DNA of 64,000 nucleotides from Anderseniella sp. Alg231-50 (GTDB taxonomy: Bacteria; Pseudomonadota; Alphaproteobacteria; Rhizobiales; Aestuariivirgaceae), in contig NZ_LT703003.1 of NCBI RefSeq assembly GCF_900149695.1, positions 2,046,001 to 2,110,000 on the forward strand, written 5' to 3'. The notes beneath the pieces were generated by a model that did no database searches, was not told the origin of the DNA, and saw only the letters and a program-made list of their open reading frames with translations. The position numbers and the translations under genes are program-made. Positions 1 to 8,875 of the stretch are shown one piece after another (the stretch's first letter is position 1; every line of letters begins with the position of its first letter).

Positions 1-2
1 CC

Positions 3-1775
3 TTCACACCGGCAGGAACACCGACAATCAATGCAGACCTGGTGCAGCGCCTTGGCGGATTTACCACCTTGTGCGAGGGGCTTGATTACGCAGCCCAGGG
101 CCAGACGGGGATGAATTTTTACGGCCCCCGCGGCCAGCTTGAAGAGATCGTATCCTATCATCAGTTGAGAAAGCGGGCGATTGCCGCAGCGCATCAGCTT
201 GTCAACGCCGGCATCAAGCCGGGCGAGCGCGTTGGCGTGGTGGCCGAGACGGGTGCTGAATTCATGGTGGTGTTCTTCGGATGCCAGTATGCCGGCATGG
301 TGCCGTGCCCGTTGCCTTATTCCATGTATATCGGCGGACGCGAGAGTTATGTGACACGTATTGCCGGCATGCTCGAAAGTGCGCACGCAACCGCAGTGGT
401 TACAACAGCTGATCTTGATGAGCTGGTTCGCGATGCCGCAGGCCGTGCCGGTATCAGGCGCGTGTTGAGCCATGAGCAGCTGGCGAGCCTTTCTACCGAA
501 GGTCCTGCACTCCAGCCGTTCGGCCCGGAAGATATTTCCTACATTCAGTATTCATCCGGCTCCACATCCAACCCGAAGGGTGTGTTGATTTCCCAGAAAG
601 CCGCGTGTGCGAACACCATGGCCATTCTGCGTCACGGACTGAAGATTCGCCCGACCGACAGGGCCTTTTCCTGGCTGCCGCTGTATCATGACATGGGGCT
701 GGTCGGATTCTGCCTGTCGCCAATGATGGGGCAGGTGTCGGTTGACTATCTTGCCACCCCGGCGTTCGCGCGCCGTCCGGCGCTGTGGCTCAAGCTGATG
801 TCGCAAAACCAGTGCACGGTCGCTTATGGCCCGTCATTCGGTTATGACCTCGCGGCGCGCCGTGCAAACGGCAGTCTGCCCGATCTCAAGCTGGATCAAT
901 GGCGTGTAGCCGGTATCGGCGGCGACATGGTGCGTGCCGACGTGCTGAAACTGTTTTCGGAAACACTCGGTGTCACCGGCTTCAAATCAAAGGCGTTCCT
1001 GCCCAGCTACGGGATGGCCGAGTCCACGCTCGGCGTATGCTTTGTCGATGCGGATGAAGAGATCCGGGTTGACGTGATCGATCGCACGGCAATGAAAGAG
1101 TACGGTGTTGCCGAAGTCTCGACCGAAACCGATCCCGATCGGGTCCGCAGTTTCGTCGTGTGCGGACGTCCGCTTCCCGCTCACAAAATGAGGGTCGTGA
1201 ATGTCACCGGCAAGGAACTGGGTGACCGCGAGATCGGATGCATCGAGATTGCCGGCCCGAGCCTGATGAGCGGCTATTTCCGTAATGATGCCGCCACGTC
1301 GGCGATCATGCGCGACGATGGTTTTATGGACACTGGTGACATGGGGTACTGGCTGGGTGGCGAGATTGTCATTACGGGCCGGGCCAAGGACATGATCTTG
1401 CACAACGGACGCAATATCTGGCCGCAGGACATTGAATGGTCCGTCGAGAAACTGTCCGCAGTGCGTGACGGGGACGTGGCCGCGTTTGCTGTCGAAGGCT
1501 CGATGGGTGAAGATTGCGTGCGTGTTCTGGTGCAGTGCCGCGTGCGCAAGGATGATGAAATCGACGCACTTCGCAAAGCCGTTAAAGCCCAGATTTCCCG
1601 GACAATCGGTATCGAGGCACAAGTGGTTATGGTGCCGCCCAAATCACTGCCGTTCACGTCATCAGGCAAGTTGTCACGTTCCGGCGCGAAAACCATGTTC
1701 AGCAATGGTGACATCGTTGAAATCGTGACAGATCTGGACACCGTCGAAAACGCCATGTCTGTGGCTGCCGAATAG
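3..1775 (+). CDS. Fatty-acyl-AMP ligase / acyl-ACP synthetase of ceramide synthesis (5'-partial)
   Basis: ANL-superfamily adenylating enzyme that should activate a fatty acid as acyl-AMP for loading on the acyl carrier protein encoded two genes downstream. Visible motifs (numbered from a GTG at 42): P-loop YSSGSTSNPKG near residue 170, SYGMAES near 322, TGDMG near 431, GRAKD near 446, and a C-terminal SSGKLSR with the catalytic lysine near 543. The frame is open from base 3 with no upstream stop and reads sensible protein (FTPAGTPTINADL), so the true start probably lies before the window and the GTG at 42 is not trusted. It is first of four same-strand genes whose order (ligase, reductase, ACP, SPT) matches the known Caulobacter ceramide genes. 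Family assignment is firm; the ceramide role is inferred from context. Confidence 0.85.
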   Translation, partial: FTPAGTPTINADLVQRLGGFTTLCEGLDYAAQGQTGMNFYGPRGQLEEIVSYHQLRKRAIAAAHQLVNAGIKPGERVGVVAETGAEFMVVFFGCQYAGMVPCPLPYSMYIGGRESYVTRIAGMLESAHATAVVTTADLDELVRDAAGRAGIRRVLSHEQLASLSTEGPALQPFGPEDISYIQYSSGSTSNPKGVLISQKAACANTMAILRHGLKIRPTDRAFSWLPLYHDMGLVGFCLSPMMGQVSVDYLATPAFARRPALWLKLMSQNQCTVAYGPSFGYDLAARRANGSLPDLKLDQWRVAGIGGDMVRADVLKLFSETLGVTGFKSKAFLPSYGMAESTLGVCFVDADEEIRVDVIDRTAMKEYGVAEVSTETDPDRVRSFVVCGRPLPAHKMRVVNVTGKELGDREIGCIEIAGPSLMSGYFRNDAATSAIMRDDGFMDTGDMGYWLGGEIVITGRAKDMILHNGRNIWPQDIEWSVEKLSAVRDGDVAAFAVEGSMGEDCVRVLVQCRVRKDDEIDALRKAVKAQISRTIGIEAQVVMVPPKSLPFTSSGKLSRSGAKTMFSNGDIVEIVTDLDTVENAMSVAAE

Positions 1776-1839
1776 GTTCGCGCCCGTTCGCACCAGTCCG
1801 GCATTTCTGCTGAACAATCTGCTGTTAAGTGATTGAGCC

Positions 1840-2817
1840 ATGCCTTCACGACAAGCGCACCCTGCGCCGCTTCGGATTGCGATCACCGGAGTTACCGGAT
1901 TTGTGGGTTCACACCTGGTGCGCCAGCTGGCTGCACGCGGCCATGACATCACAGCGCTGGTTCGCGATCGATCGCGGTTGAGCAAGAAATTTCCGGCTTC
2001 CGCAGTTGTTGTTGAAGGGGCGCTGGACGACACGCAGGCCTTGGACGAGTTGGTTGGCAGGGCAGAGGTCGTTGTGCATGTGGCCGGTGCCATAAAGGCG
2101 ATCGACGCAGCCCGGTTCATGGCGGTCAATGCAGACGGCACCCGTGCGGTTGTTGAAGCTGCAGGCCGTGCCGACGTGACCAGGTTTGTGCACGTGTCGT
2201 CGCTGGCCGCCAGAGAGCCTGCGTTATCCGGCTATTGTGCGTCAAAGGCGGCGGCGGAATCGATTGTTGCAGGCGCGGCAGGCGACATGGAATGGATCTG
2301 CGTGCGCCCGCCGGCGGTTTACGGACCGGGGGATCGCGCAACGCTGCCTTTGGTGCAGCAGCTGTCCAGGCGGCATGCGATCCTGACCGGTACGCACGAT
2401 CAGCGGATTTCTCTGCTGCATGTCGAAGACCTGGCAAGTGGGCTGGTTGCGGCGGCGGAAGGACTTGTTGAAGGCGGTACGGTCTATGAGGCGGATGATG
2501 CAACTGTGAACGGATACAGCTGGCAGGATGTGGCCACCGCCGCCGGGCGCAGCCTGGGGTTCACGCCCCGGGTTCACCTGTTACCCCGCCCGATTGTGCA
2601 GATGGCCGGTACTGCCGGTGCGATGATGGCCGGGATAACCGGCAAGGCACAGATTTTGACGGCTGGAAAAGCCCGCGAACTTTATCATGCTGACTGGGTG
2701 ATAAAGGGGGTTCGCCTGGACGCGACGGGGCACTGGCAAGCCCGAAGGAAGTTTGACGAGGGGTTTGCTGACACCCTTCGCTGGTATCGGGCGCATGGAT
2801 GGTTGCCTGCGGGATAA
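1840..2817 (+). CDS. NAD-dependent epimerase/dehydratase, probable ceramide reductase (CerR-like)
   Basis: Extended short-chain dehydrogenase of 325 residues. It has an N-terminal Rossmann motif TGVTGFVG at about residues 16-23 and the catalytic pair YCASK at about 132-136. It lies between the acyl-AMP ligase and the ACP of the ceramide operon, the position held in Caulobacter by CerR, which is thought to reduce the 3-keto group of the newly acylated sphingoid base. The generic annotation 'NAD(P)-dependent epimerase' would miss this. Sixty-four bases separate it from the upstream gene and 44 from the ACP gene, so co-transcription is likely. The fold is certain; the substrate is inferred from gene order. 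Confidence 0.8.
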   Translation: MPSRQAHPAPLRIAITGVTGFVGSHLVRQLAARGHDITALVRDRSRLSKKFPASAVVVEGALDDTQALDELVGRAEVVVHVAGAIKAIDAARFMAVNADGTRAVVEAAGRADVTRFVHVSSLAAREPALSGYCASKAAAESIVAGAAGDMEWICVRPPAVYGPGDRATLPLVQQLSRRHAILTGTHDQRISLLHVEDLASGLVAAAEGLVEGGTVYEADDATVNGYSWQDVATAAGRSLGFTPRVHLLPRPIVQMAGTAGAMMAGITGKAQILTAGKARELYHADWVIKGVRLDATGHWQARRKFDEGFADTLRWYRAHGWLPAG

Positions 2818-2861
2818 GACGCGCCTACAAAGCGGCACATTGTTGATGGAGATAACAGAGT

Positions 2862-3110
2862 ATGACGGACGACGAGCAGGAAATTTTCGACAAGCTGAGC
2901 GAGCTTTTGCAACCGTTCAATGAAAAGCAGGTCGAACTGAAACCTCAGACTGAAATTGCTGTGGACTTGGCAATAGACTCTGTTTCGGTGATGGATTTCG
3001 TCATGGAAGTGGAGGATCATTTTGATATGGATATTCCGCTGAATGTGCTGTCGGAAACCCACACCATGAAAGACCTGATCTCGGTTGTTCAGGCACGAAA
3101 GAAAACATAA
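2862..3110 (+). CDS. Dedicated acyl carrier protein of the ceramide operon
   Basis: Small acidic protein of 82 residues with the typical four-helix ACP pattern. The 4'-phosphopantetheine site is Ser40 in the motif DSVSVMDF, where the usual DSLSxVE is altered. It is not the housekeeping AcpP, which is more strongly conserved and sits in the fab cluster. Placed between the CerR-like gene and serine palmitoyltransferase, it most likely carries the fatty acid activated by the upstream ligase, as AcpR does in Caulobacter ceramide synthesis. Sixteen bases separate its stop from the start of the next gene. Confidence 0.85.
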   Translation: MTDDEQEIFDKLSELLQPFNEKQVELKPQTEIAVDLAIDSVSVMDFVMEVEDHFDMDIPLNVLSETHTMKDLISVVQARKKT

Positions 3111-3126
3111 GACCAAAGGTACTGTA

Positions 3127-4332
3127 ATGGTTGATCTGCTCGACAAGAACAAAGGGCTCCTGGACCGGATGCAGAAGGTGGCGGAAGCTGGCTCGCGCGT
3201 AGGCCCGGTGAACGAGAAGCTGCTGTCACCGACCCGTGCGATGATTGACGGGCGTGACACTATTCTTGCCGGCACCAACAATTACATGGGCGTGACGTTC
3301 GAAGCTTCCTGCGTCGAGGCGGGCCAGCGTGCCCTGGCCGAACATGGAACAGGTACTACCGGTTCGCGGATCGCCAATGGCAGCTATGCCATTCATGAGG
3401 AACTGGAACAGGAACTGGCCGGTTTTCTGGGCATGAAGCACTGCATAGTGTTCTCTACCGGCTATCAGGCCAACCTGGGCATGATGGCGGGGCTTGCCGG
3501 ACCCAAGGACACGATCTTCCTGGATGCTGACAGTCATTCCTCGATCTATGACGGATGCACGCTTTCAGGTGCACAGCTTGTGCGGTTCCGGCACAACGAT
3601 GCTGCGGACCTCGACAAGCGCCTGACCCGCATGGGGGATACCGGCGGCGGGCACCTGGTGGTTCTGGAAGGGATCTATTCCATGTTGGGCGACCGCGCCC
3701 CGCTGGCTGAATTCGTCGAAGTCAAGAAGAAGCACGGCTTCCAGCTATTGGTCGATGAAGCCCATTCATTCGGCGTTCTCGGACCCAATGGCTGTGGCCT
3801 GGCGGATGAAGCCGGACTGATGCATGAGGCTGACTTTGTCGTCGGTACGTTTTCCAAATCGATTGGTGCAATTGGCGGGTTCGGCGCCTCGAACCATCCG
3901 ATGTTTGAAACTGTTCGCTATTCTTCCAAGCCGTACATGTTCACCGCTTCGCCGTCACCGGCATCGGTTGCCACTGCTACTGCGGCAGTTAGGGTTTTGG
4001 CGCGCGAGCCGGAAAGGCGCGACCGGTTGCAGTCGAACTCGGCGCGCTTGTTCCACGGATTGCGTGGACTGGGGCTTGAACTGGGCTGTGATGAAGTGAG
4101 CCCGGTTATAGCGGTCAAGTGTGCCGATGAACCGTCGACCCTGGTGATGTGGAACGAACTGCTGGCCGCCGGTGTTTACGTGAATATCGCGCTGCCACCC
4201 GGCACGCCCGGCAAGTTGTGCCTGTTGCGGTGTTCGGTTTCAGCCGCGCACACCGAGGCTGAAATTGACCGGATCATCGAACTGTTCGCTACGGTCGTGG
4301 CCGACAAGCAGCTTGCGAGCGCATCAGCCTAG
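3127..4332 (+). CDS. spt: Serine palmitoyltransferase (alpha-oxoamine synthase family)
   Basis: PLP-dependent enzyme of 401 residues that condenses serine with a long-chain acyl thioester to give 3-ketosphinganine, the first step of sphingolipid synthesis. Visible residues: DxxH pair D210 and H213 (VDEAHSFG), Schiff-base lysine K244 in TFSKSIG, and the substrate-binding GTTGSRIANG segment. I chose the ATG at 3127, preceded by AAAGGT about six bases upstream; an in-frame start at 3085 would overlap the ACP gene and lacks homology. The family also includes KBL and 8-amino-7-oxononanoate synthase, but the ACP/CerR/ligase neighbours favour SPT. It converges on lptG, with 45 bases between the two stops. 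Confidence 0.88.
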   Translation: MVDLLDKNKGLLDRMQKVAEAGSRVGPVNEKLLSPTRAMIDGRDTILAGTNNYMGVTFEASCVEAGQRALAEHGTGTTGSRIANGSYAIHEELEQELAGFLGMKHCIVFSTGYQANLGMMAGLAGPKDTIFLDADSHSSIYDGCTLSGAQLVRFRHNDAADLDKRLTRMGDTGGGHLVVLEGIYSMLGDRAPLAEFVEVKKKHGFQLLVDEAHSFGVLGPNGCGLADEAGLMHEADFVVGTFSKSIGAIGGFGASNHPMFETVRYSSKPYMFTASPSPASVATATAAVRVLAREPERRDRLQSNSARLFHGLRGLGLELGCDEVSPVIAVKCADEPSTLVMWNELLAAGVYVNIALPPGTPGKLCLLRCSVSAAHTEAEIDRIIELFATVVADKQLASASA

Positions 4333-4377
4333 AGAGTTTTTGGCCTGGCCCAATGCCGCGTGCCGCAAGCACGGGCG

Positions 4378-5454
4378 TCAGCTGACCGTTTCCGCCTTGA
4401 ATGTCATGGCGCCGGCAATGGCCGCATAAACGAGAAATGGTGCCCAGGCGCCAAACCAGGGCGGCACGAAACCCACTTCTCCCATGGTCAGTGCTATGCC
4501 TTCGAATATCGAGAAGGTGAAGCCCAGAGCCAGCCCGACCATGAACAGGCGACCAGCGGCACCGCCGCGCCTGAACTGAACCGCCAGCGGAATACACAGG
4601 GCAATCATCAGCCATGGCGTGAACAGCAACGACATGCGCCGATGCCACCAGGTTTCGAACACGTGCACAGGCTTGATGCCAAAACCGGCGTTGCGGATGA
4701 AATATCCCAGGTCAACTGTCGACATCTCCGCAGGTTCACCGGAGCGTTTGCCTTCGCGGGCGGGACGCATATTTCCCGAGTACACCAGCCGTTTGATGCG
4801 GTTGGGTTTTACGTTTTCTGCGTGGTAGATAATCACATCTTCCAGTTGCCAGCGCCGGTTCACCAAAGTGGCCTTGTGGGCATTGATCTGTTCCAGCAGT
4901 TTGCCGTCGGGGCCGCGGCGGAAAATGATGATGTCGGTCAACTCGGTTGCATCGCTGTTTGCGCCCGAGGCGCGCAAGATGTCATTGTCGGCGCGCATCC
5001 AGATTGCCTTGCCGCTGCCGGCACCGGCTTTCTTGCTGCCATATTCGCCGATGCCCCAATCTATCAGCTTGGGCGTGACCCTCGGTACGCCCTGATCGGC
5101 AATCAGGAATGTCATGCCGCCGATAATCACAGCGAGCGGAAACAGCATGAACACAATTTTCACCGGCGATAGGCCGGTTGCCCAGATGGCGGTAAGTTCA
5201 CTGCGATAGGACAGTTCGACAAGTGCCAGCAGAATGCCGAGCAATACGGCAATCGCCATGAAGGTCGAAGCTGTAACCGGTAACAGCAGCAAGGCGTACT
5301 CGGCTATGGCCGCCGCGCCGCCCGGGCCACGTTTCAGGATTTCTTCCGAATAGGTCACAAGCGTCAGTGAAACGACGAAGACCGAAATGCCGGTGAGGAT
5401 CATCACGAACCGCAGCAGGATCATTTTTGACAGCAGCCAGCCGATTGTCTTCAT
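4378..5454 (-). CDS. lptG: LptG-like permease (YjgP/YjgQ family)
   Basis: Integral membrane protein of 358 residues with one N-terminal transmembrane helix (about residues 13-33), further helices near 60-120, a periplasmic jellyroll-like middle part and C-terminal helices near 270-350. The family forms, with LptF and the LptB ATPase, the ABC transporter that extracts lipopolysaccharide from the inner membrane. Its start overlaps the lptF stop by four bases (ATG at 5454), so the two are translationally coupled. It lies tail-to-tail with the ceramide operon rather than beside lptD or pepA, raising the possibility that this pair serves sphingolipid export. Family call is firm; substrate unknown. 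Confidence 0.85.
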   Translation of the reverse strand: MKTIGWLLSKMILLRFVMILTGISVFVVSLTLVTYSEEILKRGPGGAAAIAEYALLLLPVTASTFMAIAVLLGILLALVELSYRSELTAIWATGLSPVKIVFMLFPLAVIIGGMTFLIADQGVPRVTPKLIDWGIGEYGSKKAGAGSGKAIWMRADNDILRASGANSDATELTDIIIFRRGPDGKLLEQINAHKATLVNRRWQLEDVIIYHAENVKPNRIKRLVYSGNMRPAREGKRSGEPAEMSTVDLGYFIRNAGFGIKPVHVFETWWHRRMSLLFTPWLMIALCIPLAVQFRRGGAAGRLFMVGLALGFTFSIFEGIALTMGEVGFVPPWFGAWAPFLVYAAIAGAMTFKAETVS

Positions 5455-6623
5455 GGTGAACCCGGGGCAGGCAACGGCCTGATCTTGCGCCAGACGGTCT
5501 TGATATGATCAGCTATGTCCTCCATCACCGGTTCCAGCCAGGGCCGGGGCAAGGTGTAACAAGTGACGTAGAACCGCCAGAATGCAAATCCGGCAAACAG
5601 CGAAAACGGTGTCCATATAGTCAACCAGACAGAAGTGCCGGACACCCGTGTTATCAGATGTCCCTGCTGCAGCACTTCATGAAATGCCACCAGCAGGATA
5701 AGTGCTATGGCGAACCTGTAGGCCCGGTTGCCGCGGCGCGAACCAATCGCGTAGGGCAGCGCCAAAAACGGCAGGATCAGTACCAGTGCCACCAGCGCCA
5801 GCCGGATATGGAATTGCGCCTCCATCTTTGTCTTTCGATTGTCACTCGGGTCTGCACTCTGCAATTGCATGTACAATTCCGTCAGTGTCAGTTCCCGTTC
5901 ATTACGCCCGCGCGGACGGAACACCTCTTTCGACAGTTCGCCCAGTGCCACATCAGCCGACTGGAAGTCACCGACCACCGGTGGCTCCAGTGTGGACGTC
6001 GAAGCCGTTGCGTTCTTCGACTTCATTTCCATGCGGTGACCGTCATCAAGCCGCAGGACAGGTCGGGAATTGGCCGGATCATCCACCAGCTTGCCGTTCA
6101 GGGCGGTAATGGTTTCGCTGCCCTTCCGGCCATTGTCGTCATACATGAAGATGCGCTGGAATGAATTGTCCCGGCGTTCCAGCTTGTCGAGAATGAAGGT
6201 GCGCTTGCCGGTTTGCATGAAGACGCCTTCTTCCGCGAGATAGAACACGTCGACATTGGCAAGGGTGTAGACAGTGGCCCGGTAGGCATACAGCGAATAG
6301 GGTTGTATCCAGCCAAACATCAAGGCGGCATTGACGGCGAGAACGACCGAAATCATGCAGACCGGACGGGTCAGTCTTCCAAGCCCGACACCGGCTGCCA
6401 GAAAGGCATCCAGTTCGGAATCCTTGGACATTTTGTTGAAGCCGAACAACAAGCCGAGATACAGGGCCACAGGTGCGGCAAGCCCGATATAGTGCGGCAT
6501 CCAGTACGCCAGCAGTTCGAGGACCACGCCAAACGAGTTGCGATTGCCAAGCGTGATATCCAGTACCTGCACGATGCGTTCAGCACACAGCACGGACAAT
6601 CCGGCTCCCAGTGCAGTCAGCAA
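5451..6623 (-). CDS. lptF: LptF-like permease (YjgP/YjgQ family), start uncertain
   Basis: Partner of LptG in a lipid-extracting ABC transporter. At least 390 residues, with N-terminal helices, a soluble periplasmic domain and three C-terminal helices. The first standard start codon in frame is TTG at 6623, but that would begin inside the first transmembrane helix. The frame continues upstream as FRIPIIERYVIRQVSIPL, which matches the usual LptF N-terminus (polar residues, an arginine-tyrosine pair, then the helix). The only plausible start there is ATT at 6675-6677, giving about 408 residues. Either a rare ATT start or a sequence error is implied. No separate LptB gene is nearby. Confidence 0.85.
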   Translation of the reverse strand: MLTALGAGLSVLCAERIVQVLDITLGNRNSFGVVLELLAYWMPHYIGLAAPVALYLGLLFGFNKMSKDSELDAFLAAGVGLGRLTRPVCMISVVLAVNAALMFGWIQPYSLYAYRATVYTLANVDVFYLAEEGVFMQTGKRTFILDKLERRDNSFQRIFMYDDNGRKGSETITALNGKLVDDPANSRPVLRLDDGHRMEMKSKNATASTSTLEPPVVGDFQSADVALGELSKEVFRPRGRNERELTLTELYMQLQSADPSDNRKTKMEAQFHIRLALVALVLILPFLALPYAIGSRRGNRAYRFAIALILLVAFHEVLQQGHLITRVSGTSVWLTIWTPFSLFAGFAFWRFYVTCYTLPRPWLEPVMEDIADHIKTVWRKIRPLPAPGSP

Positions 6624-6806
6624 CGGAATTGATACCTGGCGAATGACATATCGCTCGATAATCGGAATTCTGAAAATATTGCTTTCGGCCGCGCGCCGTC
6701 CTCTGTTGCTGCCGGAATGGCCAGATCAGGTTTATGGGGCCACTTGATCCCCTGGTGCTCTACAGCAAACCGCTCCGACTGTTCAAACAATGCATTACCT
6801 GAATTG

Positions 6807-7724
6807 TCAATCCAGACTATAACTTGTTTGCGGCACGAAGCTGCACTTTTCCGTGTCCCAGCATCTGGTGTTGACGGTGCACTGCCACCTGCCGGATGTG
6901 CGGCGGATATGGTATTCGTTCCAGGCGGCCGGTTCGGTACTGCGTGCGCCACTTGATGTGGCTGCAGGCATGCCGAGAATATGGACCGGCCCGTGCCGGG
7001 AGGCCAGCGTATTGCGCATTGTGATGTGATTGTGACCGTGCACAACCAAATCGCAGCCCTGGTCCTCCAGTACCTGTTTCAGGTTTTTGGCGTCGGTCAG
7101 GGCCTTGCGCCGTTTGGCCAGGCCGGGCAATGGCGGATGATGGATCATCAATATCCGGTAGAAGCCCTTCGAGCGCAGGTTCTGCAGGGTGTTTGCAAGC
7201 GCATCGAGCTGCGCGTCTCCCAGAATACCTGTGGCGCGGCCGGGCCTCGTCGGTACGGCCGTTGATACGCCGATAAGCGCGATATTGCGGCGCTGGCGCA
7301 CATACGGGAACGGCATGGCAATACCGGCTGTCGCGACAGCTCCCTGCACCATCAGGTCGCCGGTCATGTAGTCGCCCAGTCGGCCCATTCCCTTGTCCCA
7401 CTGCACCGGCACATAGGCATCATGATTGCCGGGCACAAACGAAATCCAGTCGGGCCTGCCGAGGTTCCGAAGCCAGCTCTCGCCATTGATGAATTCGCGG
7501 GGCAGGGCAATGTTCACCAGGTCCCCGGTCACCATTACATGGCCGGGCTGGGCGGCCTTGATGTCACGCACAATCTCGCTGGCAATAGAGGGGTCATGGA
7601 TGGCCTTGCGCCGGAACATCCAGGAATTATAGCCCACGATGCGTTTTGAGGTCATCTCTGACGCCTTGACCGGTGGCAAGGGCGCCAGGTGAACATCCGA
7701 TATGTGCGCAATGCGAAAAGTCAC
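6807..7724 (-). CDS. Metallophosphoesterase (calcineurin-like)
   Basis: Dinuclear-metal phosphoesterase of 305 residues with the full motif set in order: DVH in ISDVHLAP near the N-terminus, GDLVN, GNHDAY, HHPP and GHNH. This resembles the cyclic-nucleotide phosphodiesterase-type bacterial branch. No signal peptide is visible, so it is probably cytoplasmic. It begins with GTG at 7724, 11 bases after the stop of the GNAT-like acyltransferase, and so probably sits in the same transcript as that gene and the ABC exporter. A role in removing a phosphate from a lipid intermediate is possible from context only; the substrate cannot be told from sequence. Confidence 0.8.
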   Translation of the reverse strand: MTFRIAHISDVHLAPLPPVKASEMTSKRIVGYNSWMFRRKAIHDPSIASEIVRDIKAAQPGHVMVTGDLVNIALPREFINGESWLRNLGRPDWISFVPGNHDAYVPVQWDKGMGRLGDYMTGDLMVQGAVATAGIAMPFPYVRQRRNIALIGVSTAVPTRPGRATGILGDAQLDALANTLQNLRSKGFYRILMIHHPPLPGLAKRRKALTDAKNLKQVLEDQGCDLVVHGHNHITMRNTLASRHGPVHILGMPAATSSGARSTEPAAWNEYHIRRTSGRWQCTVNTRCWDTEKCSFVPQTSYSLD

Positions 7725-7735
7725 AGAAATGTCCG

Positions 7736-8875
7736 TCAGGCAATGTTGCGTTCAAAAATCCGATAGGTCTTGTAGGCTGTTCCGCCAACGGCTTCTATCA
7801 TGCGGCGCATTGGCAGATTGTCTTCCAGTATCCAGGACAATTCCGCACGCTGCGTGCCCCTGCCGACATGGTAGGTGCGGATAGCATCAATAACCGACAT
7901 CGCAAGGGCCGATCCGACCGGTGTGCCATGAAACTTCTTGCGTACGCCCATCAGCGGCAAACGAACCGCCTCCGGCGTGGAAAACTTCAGGCGCGACAAC
8001 AGTTTCAGCCAGCCAAACGGCAGCAGTTTTCCGTTCAGGTCGCGGGCCGCGCGATTGATGTCGGGGAGTGTCACGGCCATGGCGCTGGGTTCGCCCTGAT
8101 AGATTGCAAACGCGATGAACTGCTCTTCGACCAGCATTTTCAGATCCTGGCCAAGCTTTCGGATTTCCGCATCACTGAACGGTGTAAATCCCCAGTTGTC
8201 AGACCAGGCATCATTGAAAATATCAATCAGAATGGCGAGGTCCCGGTCCAGGTTCTTCTTGCTCAGCGGCCGGACTTCAAGATCGCCGGTGGCCTTTACC
8301 TTGGCCAGCATTCCCGCCAGTCCGCGGGGCAATGCTTTCGAGTTGTCGAAATCATAGGCCAGCACATCCTTCACCGGCGTGTACCCGGCGGCTGTAACAT
8401 GACCCTCATAGTAAGGCGCCGCATGGCCCATCATAACCGCCGGCGGATGTTCAAAGCCGTCCACCAGCAAACCAGTTTCTTCATTGATGGAAAAGCCGAA
8501 CGGACCAACGGCGCGGGTCATTCCTTCTGTCTTGAGCCAGTCTTCCGCGGCATTGAGCAAAGCTGCAAAGACAGCGCGGTCATCGATGGCATCGAGGAAA
8601 CCGAACATGCCGGTTGCGTCGCGGTAGCGGGCGAGCCTGAGTTCATCAACCTGTGCCGAAATCCGGCCAACGGGCCGACCATCGCGGATGGCCAGAAACA
8701 ATTGCGCCCGGCCATGTTCGAAAAACGGATTGTGCCTGGGAGAAAGGTGCTGTGAGCGTTCGAAATTCAGAGGCGCGATCCAGGCCGGGTCGTCAGCGAA
8801 AACGGCATGAGGTACCTGGACAAAAGCCCTGTAGTCACGCGGGTCATCGACCAATCGGATTTCAACGTCACTCAT
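7736..8875 (-). CDS. GNAT-fold acyltransferase, candidate bacterial ceramide synthase
   Basis: A 379-residue protein of the large GNAT-like family (YghO-like, often labelled dATP pyrophosphohydrolase or hypothetical). It starts MSDVEIRLVDD; I chose the ATG at 8875, whose codon overlaps the ABC exporter stop by eight bases, rather than an upstream start that only reads into that gene. The region RAQLFLAIRDGRPVGRISA is a GNAT-like core strand and the C-terminal RAELSWILEDN..RRMIEAVG resembles the end of acyl-CoA N-acyltransferases. Bacterial ceramide synthase of Caulobacter is a GNAT-like protein encoded a few genes from SPT, and this gene sits 3.4 kb from SPT. Family confident, function inferred. 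Confidence 0.65.
   Translation of the reverse strand: MSDVEIRLVDDPRDYRAFVQVPHAVFADDPAWIAPLNFERSQHLSPRHNPFFEHGRAQLFLAIRDGRPVGRISAQVDELRLARYRDATGMFGFLDAIDDRAVFAALLNAAEDWLKTEGMTRAVGPFGFSINEETGLLVDGFEHPPAVMMGHAAPYYEGHVTAAGYTPVKDVLAYDFDNSKALPRGLAGMLAKVKATGDLEVRPLSKKNLDRDLAILIDIFNDAWSDNWGFTPFSDAEIRKLGQDLKMLVEEQFIAFAIYQGEPSAMAVTLPDINRAARDLNGKLLPFGWLKLLSRLKFSTPEAVRLPLMGVRKKFHGTPVGSALAMSVIDAIRTYHVGRGTQRAELSWILEDNLPMRRMIEAVGGTAYKTYRIFERNIA

Noticed and set aside
4360-5172. 270-codon plus-strand open frame opposite lptG
   Set aside because: Antisense shadow of a confidently assigned membrane protein gene; no recognisable motif.
7673-8755. 360-codon plus-strand open frame
   Set aside because: It lies entirely antisense to the GNAT-like acyltransferase and the end of the phosphoesterase; composition is that of a shadow frame in GC-rich DNA and no domain is seen.
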